Assembly: GCF_900231165.1 (NCBI RefSeq) | Contig: NZ_LT960614.1 | Span: 1,982,550-2,046,549, forward strand | DNA from: Hartmannibacter diazotrophicus | GTDB lineage: Bacteria; Pseudomonadota; Alphaproteobacteria; Rhizobiales; Pleomorphomonadaceae | DNA: 64,000 bases | Direction: 5' to 3' | Part shown: positions 1-8,465 of the stretch, one piece after another | How the letters are laid out: every line of letters begins with the position of its first letter | Numbering within the stretch: position 1 is the stretch's first letter | Program-made: the position numbers and the translations under genes | The notes under the pieces: model-generated | Databases searched by the model: none | Told to the model about the DNA's origin: nothing | The model's input: only the letters and a program-made list of their open reading frames with translations

Positions 1-72
1 GAGCCCCCCGAAATCCGGCGGGGTCTTGCAGCCTTCGGCTCGCAAATTTCCCGTGCGGTCGTTGGCTGCGGC

Positions 73-744
73 CTATGTTGCGCAGCCGTCGAGAAAGAGC
101 TTGGCGCAGGCCTTCGATCTCGCAATCACTTCCTCGTCGGGAATTTCCGCCAACTGGCCAAGCATGACAGACCGCTGCGGCTCCATGACCATCATCCCGC
201 GGAGCATGCCCGTGGTCAGCTTGGGGGCATCGACGGAAATCAGTCCTCGTTCGGCCTGCAAGGTGATCCATTTTTCCATCGCCACACTGGTGCGGTTGAT
301 AGCGTTCTCGATGAACACCTTCGCGATCACCGGAAAGCGGTCCGACTCGCCTAGAACGAGCCTTGTGATGGCGATTGCGTCCGTGGAAAGCGTAAGCCGG
401 CCATAGGCAAGGAGGAGACGTTCGAGACCCTCACGCAGCCCCATGGCGGCGAGGCTGGCCTCGTCGAGGACAAGGATATAGCGGCTGATTTTCGTCGTTA
501 CGAGCTCGCCGAAGAGATCCGCCTTCGTGGGGAAGAGTCGATAGAGCGTCTTTGTGGATATGCCGGCGGTCTGGGCGATCGTGCAGATATTCGCCTGGGC
601 AAAGCCAGCTTTTTTGAACTGCTCGCTCGCCGCATCGATGATGGCGGACTTTGTCTCCTCATCGCTTCGGACCTGGGGCCGGCCTCTTCCGCGCTTCTTT
701 GCGCGAACGTCCGGCATCGCTTGGGTTGTTTCTGTAACTGTCAT
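73..744 (-). CDS. TetR/AcrR family transcriptional regulator
   Basis: One-component DNA-binding repressor of the TetR type, 223 residues. The N-terminal helix-turn-helix lies at about residues 25-70 and includes the typical recognition-helix text ISTKTLYRLFPTKADLF; the rest is an alpha-helical ligand/dimer domain resembling TetR_C families that follow AefR-like heads. I chose the ATG at 744 because the protein then begins shortly before a basic tail (KKRGRGRPQ) and the helix-turn-helix; an in-frame ATG nine codons further in is also possible, and the frame stays open upstream to 897 without a good ribosome site. It is transcribed towards the left edge, and its target and ligand are unknown. 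It could regulate itself or the thiolase operon behind it, which runs in the same direction. Confidence 0.88.
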   Translation of the reverse strand: MTVTETTQAMPDVRAKKRGRGRPQVRSDEETKSAIIDAASEQFKKAGFAQANICTIAQTAGISTKTLYRLFPTKADLFGELVTTKISRYILVLDEASLAAMGLREGLERLLLAYGRLTLSTDAIAITRLVLGESDRFPVIAKVFIENAINRTSVAMEKWITLQAERGLISVDAPKLTTGMLRGMMVMEPQRSVMLGQLAEIPDEEVIARSKACAKLFLDGCAT

Positions 745-905
745 GCCGGTGAGACTAAAATCTTTATTGGAAAATTGCAAGTTTCCAAAATACGAATTGT
801 CAGGATTGCCCAAGGCCGGCGGATTGAGGCCAGCCTTTACCCCGGCGGGGAGACAGGCAGTGAAGCGGCCCCGTTCCAGCAACGCGGCCGTCCACAAAGG
901 CTGCC

Positions 906-2084
906 CTATCGTTCAAGGGCAAGCGCGATGCCCTGGCCGCCACCGATGCAAAGAGTGACGATGCCCCTCTTGACCCCATCCCGGCGCATCGCATGCAGCA
1001 GCCGCGTGGTCAGCACCGCGCCGGTGGCGCCAATTGGATGACCATGGGCGATGGCGCCGCCTTCGACATTGACGATAGCCTCGTCCAGTCCAAGCTGTTG
1101 CGCGACGGCCAGCGGGACGGCGGCGAAGGCCTCGTTGATCTCGATGCGCTCGACGTCGCCCAGTGACCAGCCGACCCGTTTCAGCAACTGCTGCACGGCC
1201 GGAACCGGCCCCAGGCCGAACATCCCGGGCTCGACCGCCGCAACGGTATAGCCTTTCAGGTAGCCCGCAACCTCCAGGCCATGCGTTTCCGCTGCCGAAC
1301 GCCGGGCCACGATCATCGCTGCCGCACCGCTGTTCAGACCCGGCGCATTCCCGGCGGTAATCGTGCCGTTCTCCCGAAAGGCCGGTTTCAGCCGGGCCAA
1401 CACGTCGGCCGTGGTGTCCGGTCGCGGGGCCTCGTCAGTGTCGAAGGTCGAGGAGCCCTTCTTGCTCTTGATCTCGATGCCGACGATCTCGCCAGCAAAG
1501 TGACCGGCAGCCTGCGCTGCTGCAAACCGCTGCTGCGAGCGCGCGGCGAAACGATCCTGGTCGGCGCGGGTCAGTTGCGCCTTGGTGACAAGGTCCTCCG
1601 TGTGCCACCCGGAGTGCTGGCCCGAGAAGGCGTCATTCAGGCCGTCGGTCAACAAGCTGTCCTGGATTTCCGCTGGCCCCATGCGATAGCCCCAGCGACC
1701 GTTGTCGAGGAGGTATGGAGCGCGGTCCATGTTTTCCATGCCGCCCGCAATGGCCAGATCGATATCCCCTGACAGTATCTGCTGGGCTGCCGACACGATG
1801 GCCTGTGCGCCCGAGCCGCAGACGCGGTTCACAGTCAGTGCCGGGACAAAAACGGGCAAACCCCCGCCGATGGACGCCTGTCGCGCGGGGTTCATTCGGT
1901 TGCCCGCCTGAATGACATTTCCCATGATCACGCTTTCGACCGCTTCCGGCGGCAGGGCGGAGCGGTGCAGCACGTCCCGGATCACGGTCGCGCCGAGATC
2001 GGTCGCCGGAACGCCCTTGAGCGTCCCGCCGTAGGCTCCGATGGCGGTACGCAGCGGATAGGCGAGAACGATGTCGTCAGCCAT
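906..2084 (-). CDS. Acetyl-CoA C-acyltransferase (thiolase)
   Basis: Thiolase-superfamily enzyme of 392 residues, the normal length. Thiolases condense or cleave acyl-CoA in fatty acid or short-chain metabolism in the cytosol. The acyl-accepting cysteine is Cys89 in NRVCGSGAQA; the C-terminal motifs HGHPIGATGA and CIGGGQGIA supply the catalytic His and second Cys. The ATG at 2084 has an AGGAG site just upstream and overlaps the end of the HxlR gene by 8 nt, so the two are translationally coupled. The pairing with an HxlR regulator and a divergent SDR suggests an inducible short-chain acyl or ketone pathway. The exact substrate cannot be read from sequence. Confidence 0.93.
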   Translation of the reverse strand: MADDIVLAYPLRTAIGAYGGTLKGVPATDLGATVIRDVLHRSALPPEAVESVIMGNVIQAGNRMNPARQASIGGGLPVFVPALTVNRVCGSGAQAIVSAAQQILSGDIDLAIAGGMENMDRAPYLLDNGRWGYRMGPAEIQDSLLTDGLNDAFSGQHSGWHTEDLVTKAQLTRADQDRFAARSQQRFAAAQAAGHFAGEIVGIEIKSKKGSSTFDTDEAPRPDTTADVLARLKPAFRENGTITAGNAPGLNSGAAAMIVARRSAAETHGLEVAGYLKGYTVAAVEPGMFGLGPVPAVQQLLKRVGWSLGDVERIEINEAFAAVPLAVAQQLGLDEAIVNVEGGAIAHGHPIGATGAVLTTRLLHAMRRDGVKRGIVTLCIGGGQGIALALER

Positions 2085-2565
2085 GAGTGTGCTCCTTGGA
2101 AGCCGGATGTGCATCGGCACCGATCCGGGCCAGACGGAAGTCGCGTGGCCCGAGCGGAAGACCGCTTGTCGTGGTGAGCTTCAGTTGCTCGATCGGCTGG
2201 CCGCTGTCCTTGTCGACCAGTCCGTATTCGAGTTCGCCTGGACCCAGGCAGTTCTCCTCGCCCCATTGCCAAAGCGCCACGAGCACGACACCGAGTTTTT
2301 CACCCTTGGGCGTCAGGACATAGCGATGGCTGGTTGCTGAACCGGGATCGTCCTCGATCCGGAAGACGCCCTCGTCCACCAGCTTTTTCAGCCGGGTGGA
2401 CAGGATGTTCTTGGCCAGCCCCAAGCTTTTCTGGAATTCGCCGAACCGCTCTTTGCCCTTGAAGGCTTCGCGGATGATCAGAAGCGACCACCATTCGCCC
2501 ACGACCTGAAGGCTGCGCGCAATGCCGCAGGAGCTGTCGCCCAGGTCCACTCTTTTGCCCTTCAC
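2077..2565 (-). CDS. HxlR family winged-helix regulator
   Basis: MarR-like HxlR regulator of 162 residues with the family's text: an N-terminal Cys in GDSSCGIARSL, VVGEWWSLLIIREAF, then a wing ending in SHRYVLTPKG. Members often sense electrophiles or redox changes through the N-terminal Cys. The reading frame is open to 2724, but a GGAGG lies 7 nt before a GTG at 2565, which makes a protein starting VKGKRVDLG of standard length, so I use that start. It is the first gene of an operon with the thiolase and is divergent from the SDR, so the region between probably carries its operator. The C-terminal ~50 residues are longer than in minimal HxlR proteins. Confidence 0.9.
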   Translation of the reverse strand: MKGKRVDLGDSSCGIARSLQVVGEWWSLLIIREAFKGKERFGEFQKSLGLAKNILSTRLKKLVDEGVFRIEDDPGSATSHRYVLTPKGEKLGVVLVALWQWGEENCLGPGELEYGLVDKDSGQPIEQLKLTTTSGLPLGPRDFRLARIGADAHPASKEHTHG

Positions 2566-2671
2566 GATATGCCTCCGAAAATTGTGGTTGCAAAGATAAA
2601 CCATATCGCCATATATGTCGACAGGTTTCAAAATTAAACCAACGCAGATGGCGAACAGGTGAGTGCAGAAC
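2566..2671. promoter_or_regulatory. Divergent promoter region between hxlR and SDR
   Basis: This 106-bp A+T-rich spacer separates two divergent genes and should hold both promoters and an HxlR operator. It contains the inverted repeat GGTTT-N7-AAACC (about 2624-2640) and the palindromic core catatatg near 2611. Both are candidate operators; neither is proven. Confidence 0.4.
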
Positions 2672-3472
2672 ATGACAAATGAATCAAAGGGCCTGGCTGT
2701 GATCACAGGCGCATCGACCGGCATCGGCGCGGTCTACGCGGACCGGCTGGCAAGGCGCGGCTATGACTTGCTGCTGGTTGCCCGGGACCAGTCCAGGATG
2801 ACAGCGCTGGCGGACCGTCTTCGGGCCGAAACCGGGCGCAAGATCGACATCCGCTCTGTCGATCTGACCGATCCGGAAAAGCTCGCAGCCCTTGCGGCCC
2901 GGATCGAGGGCGAATCCCGCCTGGCGCTTCTGGTCAATAACGCCGGCATGTCGATCAAGGACAGCCTCCTGACCGGCGACCCCTCCGAGCCGGCACGGCT
3001 GATTGCGCTGAACATCACCGCGCCCACCGTGCTCGCAGGGGCCGCGGGCCGGAATCTGGTAAAGGCGGGCAAAGGCGGGATCATCAACCTGTCGTCCGTT
3101 CTGGCACTGGCTCCCGAGATGTTCGAAGGCGCCTACAGCGCCAGCAAGGCCTACATCCTGAATTTGTCCATCGCGCTGGCCCGCGACCTTTCCGAAGCCG
3201 GGGTCCGGGTGCAGGCCGTGCTTCCCGGTGCGACGCGAACGGAAATCTGGGAACGATCGGGCAAGGATGTGAACGCATTCCCGCCCGAATGGGTGATGGA
3301 GCCGGGCGATCTGGTCGATGCCGCTTTGGCGGGGTTTGACGCGGGCGAAGTGGTCACGATCCCGCCCCTGGCCGATGAAGGTCTGTGGAAGACCGCACAG
3401 GAGGCACGGCTGGCGCTCGGGCCGAACCTCTCGCGCCGCGAAGTCGCGGCCCGCTATCGCAAAGCGGCCTGA
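2672..3472 (+). CDS. Short-chain dehydrogenase/reductase (classical SDR)
   Basis: NAD(P)-dependent oxidoreductase of 266 residues with a Rossmann fold. It shows TGASTGIG at residues 12-19 (cofactor binding), NNAG at 89-92, Ser around 141-142, and the YxxxK pair Tyr155/Lys159. I prefer the ATG at 2672, preceded by AGGTGAG, over a GTG 9 nt upstream. It is divergent from the HxlR-thiolase operon and probably belongs to the same regulon; the substrate is unknown, and short-chain alcohols, ketones or acyl intermediates are reasonable given the thiolase. A strong terminator follows. Confidence 0.92.
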   Translation: MTNESKGLAVITGASTGIGAVYADRLARRGYDLLLVARDQSRMTALADRLRAETGRKIDIRSVDLTDPEKLAALAARIEGESRLALLVNNAGMSIKDSLLTGDPSEPARLIALNITAPTVLAGAAGRNLVKAGKGGIINLSSVLALAPEMFEGAYSASKAYILNLSIALARDLSEAGVRVQAVLPGATRTEIWERSGKDVNAFPPEWVMEPGDLVDAALAGFDAGEVVTIPPLADEGLWKTAQEARLALGPNLSRREVAARYRKAA

Positions 3473-3538
3473 GCGGAAGCAAAGATCGTGAGCGATCTTG
3501 TCGCCATCGCCATGATCCTTGGCTCATGCCACGCGGAT

Positions 3539-3566
3539 AAAGGTCGGAGCTTGCTCCGGCCTTTTT
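3539..3566 (+). terminator. Rho-independent terminator of the SDR gene
   Basis: A 12-bp stem (AAAGGTCGGAGC paired with GCTCCGGCCTTT, one G-U pair) is followed by a T-rich run. A smaller hairpin, aagatcg/cgatctt, lies just upstream at 3482-3499. Confidence 0.8.
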
Positions 3567-3621
3567 CTGTTTGACGCTCCACTCGGCGGGGCGCGTATGG
3601 CTTCATTTTGTTCTGCTTAGC

Positions 3622-3653
3622 TCTCTCAGGCGCCAACTCGGGCGCCTGAGAGA
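3622..3653. other. Perfect 13-bp hairpin in a gene-free stretch
   Basis: TCTCTCAGGCGCC and its exact complement are separated by six bases. Neither strand has a T-run after it, so it is not a standard terminator. The rest of 3567-3886 has no gene that I can support. Confidence 0.6.
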
Positions 3654-3886
3654 TGCTGTGAAAACGCACATAGGACGCCTCAACGCGATTTCTATCGCGC
3701 TGATTTTCAATAATTTTCGACACAGGTTTGCCTCACAAATCCCGAAAGCAACGCGCATAGTTTGCCTCAATCGCTGCCATGAGAGCGCGCTGGTTCAGAT
3801 CCAGGACGCGGGCTCCGCGAGGCTTTCGGCAAATCGAAGCGCCTGGAGTCTCGGCAATCCCGACAACGAAAACACGGGCGTGACGA

Positions 3887-4480
3887 TCAGGTCGCGCGTT
3901 TGGCTCGGAAGCGGGCGACTTTGTCCCGGTTGCCGCAAACGCTCATCGAGCACCAGCGCCGCGTTCGGTTCTTGCCACTGTCGTGGAAGACCAACGTGCA
4001 GGCGGGGTTGGCGCAGTGCTTGAGCCGGCCCGGCTCGGCCTCGCAGGCAAAGCGCGCGAAATCGAGCGCGACCAGGTCCGCCGGATCGGGGTGGGCTGAA
4101 CCGGGGACTTCCAAAAGCCGCAGACCCGCTCCGGCCCGCTCAAGACGGTGGTGCAGGCTGAGATTGTCGAGGCGCGCATTGACCGCCGGCAGCCAGCCTG
4201 CGGCCTTCGCCTTCTTGTCGACGGCCAAATCCTCGAAGGCCTCGCGAAGAACGGCGCGCAGCCGCCGCGCATCTTCGGCCGCCTTGTCCAGCCCGTTCTC
4301 TTGCTGCTGAAGCCCCGCAAGCCTCAACCAACGGCCATAGCCGGCGCCATCCGCGATGACATCGACGATCTCGCCGCTGTCCATGCGCGGGGTCGTATTC
4401 AGGAAATCAATCCAGAGCGCGCCGCCGACGAAGGGCAAGCCCTCGCGAAATTCGCTGTCCGGGGTTGGGGCAGGGGACAC
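3887..4480 (-). CDS. CGNR zinc-finger / ABATE-domain regulator
   Basis: Protein of 197 residues with an N-terminal ABATE (DUF1470) domain, recognisable in EFREGLPFVGGALWIDFLNT, and a C-terminal CGNR zinc finger with cysteines in HCANPAC, RRWCSMSVCGNR (CGNR at 182-185) and a basic tail. This architecture is found in stress-linked transcription factors of Actinobacteria and Proteobacteria. I chose the GTG at 4480 because GGAG lies seven bases upstream and the protein then starts just before the conserved block; a GTG at 4501 is an alternative. It is divergent from the Tat-exported hydrolase at 4589, which is a likely target. Confidence 0.88.
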   Translation of the reverse strand: MSPAPTPDSEFREGLPFVGGALWIDFLNTTPRMDSGEIVDVIADGAGYGRWLRLAGLQQQENGLDKAAEDARRLRAVLREAFEDLAVDKKAKAAGWLPAVNARLDNLSLHHRLERAGAGLRLLEVPGSAHPDPADLVALDFARFACEAEPGRLKHCANPACTLVFHDSGKNRTRRWCSMSVCGNRDKVARFRAKRAT

Positions 4481-4588
4481 GGGTCTACTCCACGCAATCA
4501 CATATTCGTAACCTAACAAATATGACTTTACCGGTTTCACTTCAAGCGATACCGTTCATATGTCATTTTAATGGTTACGGAGGTTGCC
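4481..4588. promoter_or_regulatory. Divergent promoter region, CGNR regulator / hydrolase
   Basis: A+T-rich spacer between divergent genes. It holds a widely spaced inverted repeat, cgtaacc near 4507 and ggttacg near 4573, and a second pair of atatgac/gtcat words between them. These are candidate operator half-sites; the regulator next door is the simplest candidate to bind them. Confidence 0.35.
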
Positions 4589-5572
4589 ATGACATCTTCA
4601 TTCGATATGACCCGGCGCACGCTTCTCGCTGCCGCGCCTGCCGCAACGGCGGTTCCTTTCGTTGCCGCACTGCCTTCGGGCGCTGCCGCAGCCATGAATC
4701 CCGGTTCCGTCTCCTATCGCACCGTGACGGTCGACGGGATCGACATTTTTTATCGGGAGGCCGGACCCAAGGGCGCGCCGGCCGTGTTGCTGCTGCACGG
4801 ATTTCCCTCATCGTCGCACATGTTCCGCGATCTTATTCCGCAGCTCGCCACGCGCTTCCGGGTGATCGCTCCCGACTATCCGGGCTTTGGATTCTCGGCT
4901 TCGCCGTCGACGGAGGTGTTTCCCTACACCTTCGCCACCATCGCCGATCTGGTCGACAAGTTCACCGACACTGTCGGGCTCGGCAGCTACACGGTTTTCA
5001 TGCAGGACTACGGCGGTCCGGTTGGCTTCCGCCTCGCCATGAAGAACCCGGACCGGGTTCGCGGCTTCATCGTCCAGAACGCCGTCATGAGCGTTGACGG
5101 CTGGCAACCGGACGTTGTCGCGCAGCTTTCGCCCTTCTGGAAGGAGCGGACGGCGGAGACGGAAAAGCCGTTGCGGGCGATGCTGACGCCGGAAGGGACA
5201 CGTTTCCAGTATGAGCACGGATCGACGAGACCGGAGCGCCTTTCACCCGATGCCTGGACCCACGACATCGCGGGTCTCAGCCGCCCCGGCAATGCCGACC
5301 TTCAGGTCCTGATGCTGTGGAACTATCAGGACAACGTCGCTGAGTATCCGAAGTGGCAGGCCCTCCTGAAGGAGCGGCAGCCGCCGATCCTCATCACTTG
5401 GGGCAAGAGCGATCCCTTTTTCACCGAAAAGGGGCTCGCCTATTTCTCCGAACTCGTGCCGACAGCCGAGGCGCACGTCTACGAGGCCGGCCACTTCGCG
5501 CTCGAGACCCATGGCGAGGAGATCGCCGACCTCTCGCTCGCCTTCCTCGACCGACTGGCGAAGGCAAACTGA
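4589..5572 (+). CDS. Tat-exported alpha/beta hydrolase, epoxide hydrolase / haloalkane dehalogenase-like
   Basis: 327 residues. A twin-arginine leader (MTRRTLLAAAPAAT, then a hydrophobic stretch to about residue 35) predicts export to the periplasm in folded form. The hydrolase domain has HGFP at 70-73 (oxyanion region) and an aspartate nucleophile, Asp140, in FMQDYGG, the arrangement of epoxide hydrolases and haloalkane dehalogenases rather than of serine esterases. The late WGKSDPFF and AGHFALE segments fit the acid and His. The ATG at 4589 has GGAGG upstream. The following GlcG-like gene may be cotranscribed. The substrate is unknown. Confidence 0.9.
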   Translation: MTSSFDMTRRTLLAAAPAATAVPFVAALPSGAAAAMNPGSVSYRTVTVDGIDIFYREAGPKGAPAVLLLHGFPSSSHMFRDLIPQLATRFRVIAPDYPGFGFSASPSTEVFPYTFATIADLVDKFTDTVGLGSYTVFMQDYGGPVGFRLAMKNPDRVRGFIVQNAVMSVDGWQPDVVAQLSPFWKERTAETEKPLRAMLTPEGTRFQYEHGSTRPERLSPDAWTHDIAGLSRPGNADLQVLMLWNYQDNVAEYPKWQALLKERQPPILITWGKSDPFFTEKGLAYFSELVPTAEAHVYEAGHFALETHGEEIADLSLAFLDRLAKAN

Positions 5573-5726
5573 TCGCAGACCGTATTCAGCCGCCAGTCTC
5601 CCTGCCTTGCGGCTGTCGCGCGGGAGATGCCCATTCCGCTCCCGCGCCCGGCGCGATCCGGCTCCGTCCCTCTCCGGGAGCCGGATCGCGTTTCATCGAT
5701 TCCTTCCCAAAAAAGAGGTTCTTCGT

Positions 5727-6251
5727 ATGTCGACTGGATTTCGGCAGCGGTTGCTGCTTGTCGCCATGGCCGCAATTGGTTTGCCCGCATCGGCGAACGC
5801 GCAGGTCGCCTTGTCCGGCCACCAGCTTACCCTTGACCTTGCGATGGAGGCCGCATCCGAGGCGGTCCGCTCCTGTGCGGCGCACGGCTGGGCGGTCAGC
5901 GCGTCGGTGGTCAATGCGGACGGCGTCGTGAAAGTGCAGGCCAAGGGCGACCATTCCACCATCCACACCCAGGATTCCAGCTTCCGCAAGGCCTATACCG
6001 TGATCACGATGGGGCCGATCTTCGGCTTCGACACGACGAGCGAGTTTGTGAAGAAGGCAGCGGAAAATCCCTCCGCTCCGGCGCTCGTCACGCTGCCGAA
6101 CATCATTCTGCTGGCGGGCGGCGTCGCCATCCGGATCGATGGCGAGATGGTCGCCGCGATCGGCGTCGGCGGTGCGCCGGGCGGAGACAAGGACGAGGCC
6201 TGCGCGATGGACGGGGTCAGGAAGATCGCCTCAGGGCTCACCAGCCAGTAG
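5727..6251 (+). CDS. GlcG/HbpS-like secreted heme-binding family protein
   Basis: 174 residues. A Sec signal peptide (LLLVAMAAIGLPASANA, cleavage near residue 26) is followed by one GlcG/HbpS (PF03928) domain: LTLDLAMEAASEAVRSCAAHG, VVNADGVVKVQAKGD, the SFRKAYT segment, and the glycine-rich end IGVGGAPGGDKDEACA. HbpS-type members bind heme or corrinoids outside the cell; GlcG-type members accompany glycolate genes. A GAGG lies before the ATG. It follows the exported hydrolase by 154 bp and ends before a strong hairpin, so the two may form a small exported-protein operon. The ligand is not predictable. Confidence 0.88.
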   Translation: MSTGFRQRLLLVAMAAIGLPASANAQVALSGHQLTLDLAMEAASEAVRSCAAHGWAVSASVVNADGVVKVQAKGDHSTIHTQDSSFRKAYTVITMGPIFGFDTTSEFVKKAAENPSAPALVTLPNIILLAGGVAIRIDGEMVAAIGVGGAPGGDKDEACAMDGVRKIASGLTSQ

Positions 6252-6261
6252 CCAGAGTGAA

Positions 6262-6300
6262 GACGGGATCCCAGAGTGAATTGCGCCCTGGGATCCCGTC
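6262..6300. terminator. Strong 13-bp hairpin after the GlcG-like gene
   Basis: GACGGGATCCCAG and its exact complement enclose a 13-base loop. There is only a short T stretch on the + side (atttc), so it may be a weak or bidirectional terminator shared with the sulfate operon arriving from the other side. Confidence 0.6.
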
Positions 6301-6466
6301 ATTTCGGCGCGTCCTCGGAAAAATCCTCCTGGAATTCCTCGAGTTCCACCGGATTGAGGTCCGAGACCGCCTAGAAGGTCAGGCCCGCCTCGTTCCAGTG
6401 GACGAGATTGTAGCCGTCGTGTTCGCCAGCTAGGACGCACAAGAGCGGTTTGGAGAGCTGGTCGCG
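6299..6466 (-). pseudogene. Relic of an anti-sigma factor C-terminus
   Basis: Directly behind cysA on the same strand, this frame reads LLCVLAGEHDGYNLVHWNEA, GLTF, stop, then AVSDLNPVELEEFQEDFSED and a natural stop. The text GYNxVHW...GxTFWAVSDLN...EL is the end of membrane or zinc-type anti-sigma factors of Hyphomicrobiales, in which the residue at the stop is Trp; here the codon is TAG (6371-6373) instead of TGG. Nothing resembling the N-terminal part is present, and a stop closes the frame upstream. This is a dead fragment about 55 codons long, either left by a deletion or carried in with the neighbouring operon. Confidence 0.72.
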
Positions 6467-6473
6467 TCATCGT

Positions 6474-7517
6474 TCATTGCGGAAAGATTGCGGACCCGTC
6501 GAATTGCAGTCCCACCGTTTGGCCAATCGGGACCGAGGCCAGGTCTGACGTTTCCGTGGCATCGAGCAGAGCTTTGTTGTCGACGAGGCGAACGCCGATT
6601 CTGCGAGACGTTCCGGTGCGCTTGCGCGAGATGACGGTTGCCGGCAGTCCCGACGTCATATCAGTGCTCATCCTGACCTGCTCCGGCCGGACATAGAGGT
6701 AAGCCGGACCATCCGGATGGGCGGCAGGCAGGCGGCTGTCGATCCGGTAGTTGCCGATCCAGGGAGCGCCATCGCGAACGTCAACGACAAGTCGTGTCAT
6801 ATCGCCGATGAAATCGCATACGAAGGGTGAGCCGGGACGGTCATAGATATCCTCTGGCGTCCCGACCTGTTCGATGCGGCCATTCGACATCACGACGACC
6901 CGGTCCGCGAGTTCCAGCGCTTCTTCCTGATCATGGGTGACGAAAAGGGTGGTGTGCCCCGTCTGTTCGTGGATGCGGCGCAGCCATTGGCGCAGGTCCT
7001 TGCGAACCCGTGCATCGAGTGCGCCGAAGGGCTCGTCCAATGCCAGAACACGGGGCTCGATGGCGAGGGCCCTGGCGAGGGCGACGCGCTGGCGCTGGCC
7101 GCCGGACAACTGTGCGGGATAGCGGTCGCCAAAGCCGTTCAGTTGAATGAGATCCAGCAGTTCCTCGACCTTCAGGGAAATGGCTGTCTTGCCCGGTCTC
7201 TTGCCGCGGGCTCGCGCCCTGAGGCCAAAGGCGATGTTGTCGGCCACCGTCATGTGCCGGAACAGGGCGTAGTGCTGGAAGACGAAGCCAACGTTGCGCT
7301 CCTGGATCGTGAGGGTTGCGGCATCCTCGTGATTGAAGAAGACGGCTCCAGCGGTCGGCATGTCGAGTCCGGCGACGATGCGCAGCAGCGTGGTCTTGCC
7401 GGAGCCGGAGGGCCCCAGCAGGGCGACGAGTTCGCCGGAATCGATGGAAAGGTCGATGCCGTGCAGGGCGGGCGTGTGGCCAAAGTCTTTGGTGAGGTCA
7501 CGAATATCGATGCGCAT
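6474..7517 (-). CDS. cysA: Sulfate/thiosulfate ABC transporter ATPase CysA
   Basis: ATP-hydrolysing subunit of the sulfate importer, 347 residues. Walker A GPSGSGKT is at 35-42, Q-loop FQHYALF follows, signature LSGGQ at 137-141, Walker B LALDEP at 158-163, and the switch His is in FVTHDQ. The C-terminal ~110 residues form a TOBE-like domain. It is the last gene of sbp-cysT-cysW-cysA, 15 nt after cysW. The protein energises uptake through CysT/CysW at the inner membrane. Confidence 0.96.
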   Translation of the reverse strand: MRIDIRDLTKDFGHTPALHGIDLSIDSGELVALLGPSGSGKTTLLRIVAGLDMPTAGAVFFNHEDAATLTIQERNVGFVFQHYALFRHMTVADNIAFGLRARARGKRPGKTAISLKVEELLDLIQLNGFGDRYPAQLSGGQRQRVALARALAIEPRVLALDEPFGALDARVRKDLRQWLRRIHEQTGHTTLFVTHDQEEALELADRVVVMSNGRIEQVGTPEDIYDRPGSPFVCDFIGDMTRLVVDVRDGAPWIGNYRIDSRLPAAHPDGPAYLYVRPEQVRMSTDMTSGLPATVISRKRTGTSRRIGVRLVDNKALLDATETSDLASVPIGQTVGLQFDGSAIFPQ

Positions 7518-7532
7518 GGGATCGGTCCTCGA

Positions 7533-8465
7533 TCAGTGGCGATGCCGGGTGGAAAGCTCGGCGGCAAAACGCCATTCGAGCAGCGATTTCAAGGCGAGTG
7601 TAACGAGGGCGAGAAGGGTCAGGAGGGCTGCCACGGCGAAGGCGGCGGCGAACTGATACTCGTTGTAGAGCACCTCGATATGCAGAGGCATCGTGTTGGT
7701 CAGGCCACGGATGTGACCGGACACGACCGAGACCGCGCCGAATTCGCCCATTGCCCGCGCATTGCAGAGAAGGACGCCGTAGAGCAGGGCCCATTTGACG
7801 TTGGGCAGGGTCACCGTCAGAAACGTCCTGAAGCCGTTGGTGCCGAGCGACAGTGCGGCCTCTTCCTCCGCCGTGCCCTGCTCCTGCATGAGCGGAATGA
7901 GTTCGCGGGCGATGAAGGGAAACGTGACGAAGATCGTGGCGAGCACGATGCCCGGGACCGCGAAGATGATCTCAAGACCGGCTGCGCCGAGAAGGCCGGC
8001 AAACCAGCCATGCGTGGTCGAGTAGAGGAGGACGTAGCAGAGACCGGCGACCACGGGCGAAACGGAAAAGGGCAGGTCGATCAGCGTGATCAGAAATGCT
8101 TTGCCTTTGAACTCGAACTTGGCGATGGCCCATGCGGCGGCGATGCCGAACGCGAGATTGGCAGGGACGGAGATGGCCGCAACGATCAAGGTCAGCCCGA
8201 TAGCCGAGAGTCCATCCGGTTCGGTCAATGCTGCAACGACCGGACCGACCCCTTTGCGAAAGGCCTCGATGAAGACGGCGGCGAGCGGCAACAGCAGGAA
8301 GAGCATGAGAAGGCCGACCGCGAGCAGGATCGCGGCTCGGCGGACAAGGGGGCTTTCCTCGGTCGGGGACGGCGGAACAGCCTTTGGTTTGACGCGGTCG
8401 GCCGGACCGGCTTTGACGCGATGTGCGGCAACAAGCCCATGCACTTGAGCAAAGACATCGGTCAT
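7533..8465 (-). CDS. cysW: Sulfate ABC transporter permease CysW
   Basis: Inner-membrane permease of 310 residues with about six membrane helices and the BPD_transp_1 EAA-type loop (AEEEAALSLGTNGFRTF). It has a longer, Pro-rich cytoplasmic N-terminus (about 40 residues) before the first helix. Its start overlaps the cysT stop by 4 nt, so translation is coupled. It pairs with CysT to form the channel that receives sulfate from the periplasmic binding protein. Confidence 0.95.
   Translation of the reverse strand: MTDVFAQVHGLVAAHRVKAGPADRVKPKAVPPSPTEESPLVRRAAILLAVGLLMLFLLLPLAAVFIEAFRKGVGPVVAALTEPDGLSAIGLTLIVAAISVPANLAFGIAAAWAIAKFEFKGKAFLITLIDLPFSVSPVVAGLCYVLLYSTTHGWFAGLLGAAGLEIIFAVPGIVLATIFVTFPFIARELIPLMQEQGTAEEEAALSLGTNGFRTFLTVTLPNVKWALLYGVLLCNARAMGEFGAVSVVSGHIRGLTNTMPLHIEVLYNEYQFAAAFAVAALLTLLALVTLALKSLLEWRFAAELSTRHRH

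Noticed and set aside
3621-3653. ctctcaggc text resembling part of a glycine riboswitch
   Set aside because: Only a simple hairpin is present; the conserved aptamer core and a glycine gene are absent.
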